From Peptococcaceae bacterium BRH_c23 (lineage in GTDB: Bacteria > Bacillota_B > Desulfitobacteriia > Desulfitobacteriales > Desulfitobacteriaceae), in the NCBI GenBank assembly GCA_000961805.1, contig LADV01000168.1:1-6013 (forward strand): a DNA stretch of 6,013 bases. Reading direction: 5' to 3'. Position 1 is the first letter of the stretch. Every line of letters starts with the position of its first letter. The notes beneath the pieces are model-generated. The model was not told the DNA's origin, made no database searches, and saw only the letters and a list, made by a program, of their open reading frames with translations. Shown piece after piece: positions 6,013 through 6,013 of this stretch. The position numbers were made by a program, and so were the translations under genes.

Positions 6013-6013
6013 A

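Overview
The window is a stretch of a bacterial chromosome, all coding on the + strand. It covers the downstream half of the translation/RNA-maturation operon built around infB. The order is infB (3' part), rbfA, a DHH-family phosphoesterase (nrnA-like), truB, ribF and rpsO. This order is typical of Clostridia and related Firmicutes, where pnp usually comes next, just outside the window. Strong GGAGG ribosome binding sites before every complete gene, two GTG starts and moderate base composition fit a Gram-positive. The Gln/Gly/Pro/Arg/Tyr repeat in the IF-2 N-terminus recalls Desulfitobacterium/Desulfosporosinus-type Peptococcaceae; that placement is from memory and is an inference.

Layout. 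1-2280 is the 3' part of infB, open from the first base, so its start lies upstream. Its first 327 bases are an in-frame 33-bp tandem repeat. 2306-2677 is rbfA. 2670-3653 is the DHH phosphoesterase, overlapping rbfA by 8 bp. 3637-4521 is truB (GTG start), overlapping the previous gene by 17 bp. 4535-5452 is ribF (GTG start), whose Shine-Dalgarno sequence begins on the last base of the truB stop codon. The 142-bp gap 5453-5594 holds a near-consensus sigma-A-type promoter and a foldable leader. 5595-5861 is rpsO, followed by a strong intrinsic terminator at 5884-5918. The remaining ~95 bases contain no gene but carry two successive inverted repeats.

How the genes work together. IF-2 delivers initiator tRNA to the 30S subunit, RbfA matures 16S rRNA in the 30S subunit, TruB makes pseudouridine 55 in tRNA, and S15 nucleates the 30S platform. 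The DHH protein probably degrades nanoRNA and/or pAp-type nucleotides. RibF makes FMN and FAD and is the metabolic outlier. The overlaps and short gaps from rbfA to ribF indicate one transcript with translational coupling. rpsO can also be transcribed separately from its own promoter, probably with S15 feedback on its leader.

No sign of an undescribed multi-gene system was found: every gene belongs to a well-known family. The points worth a second look are the infB repeat array, a perfect hairpin inside the start of the DHH gene, the rpsO leader fold, and the two inverted repeats after the terminator.
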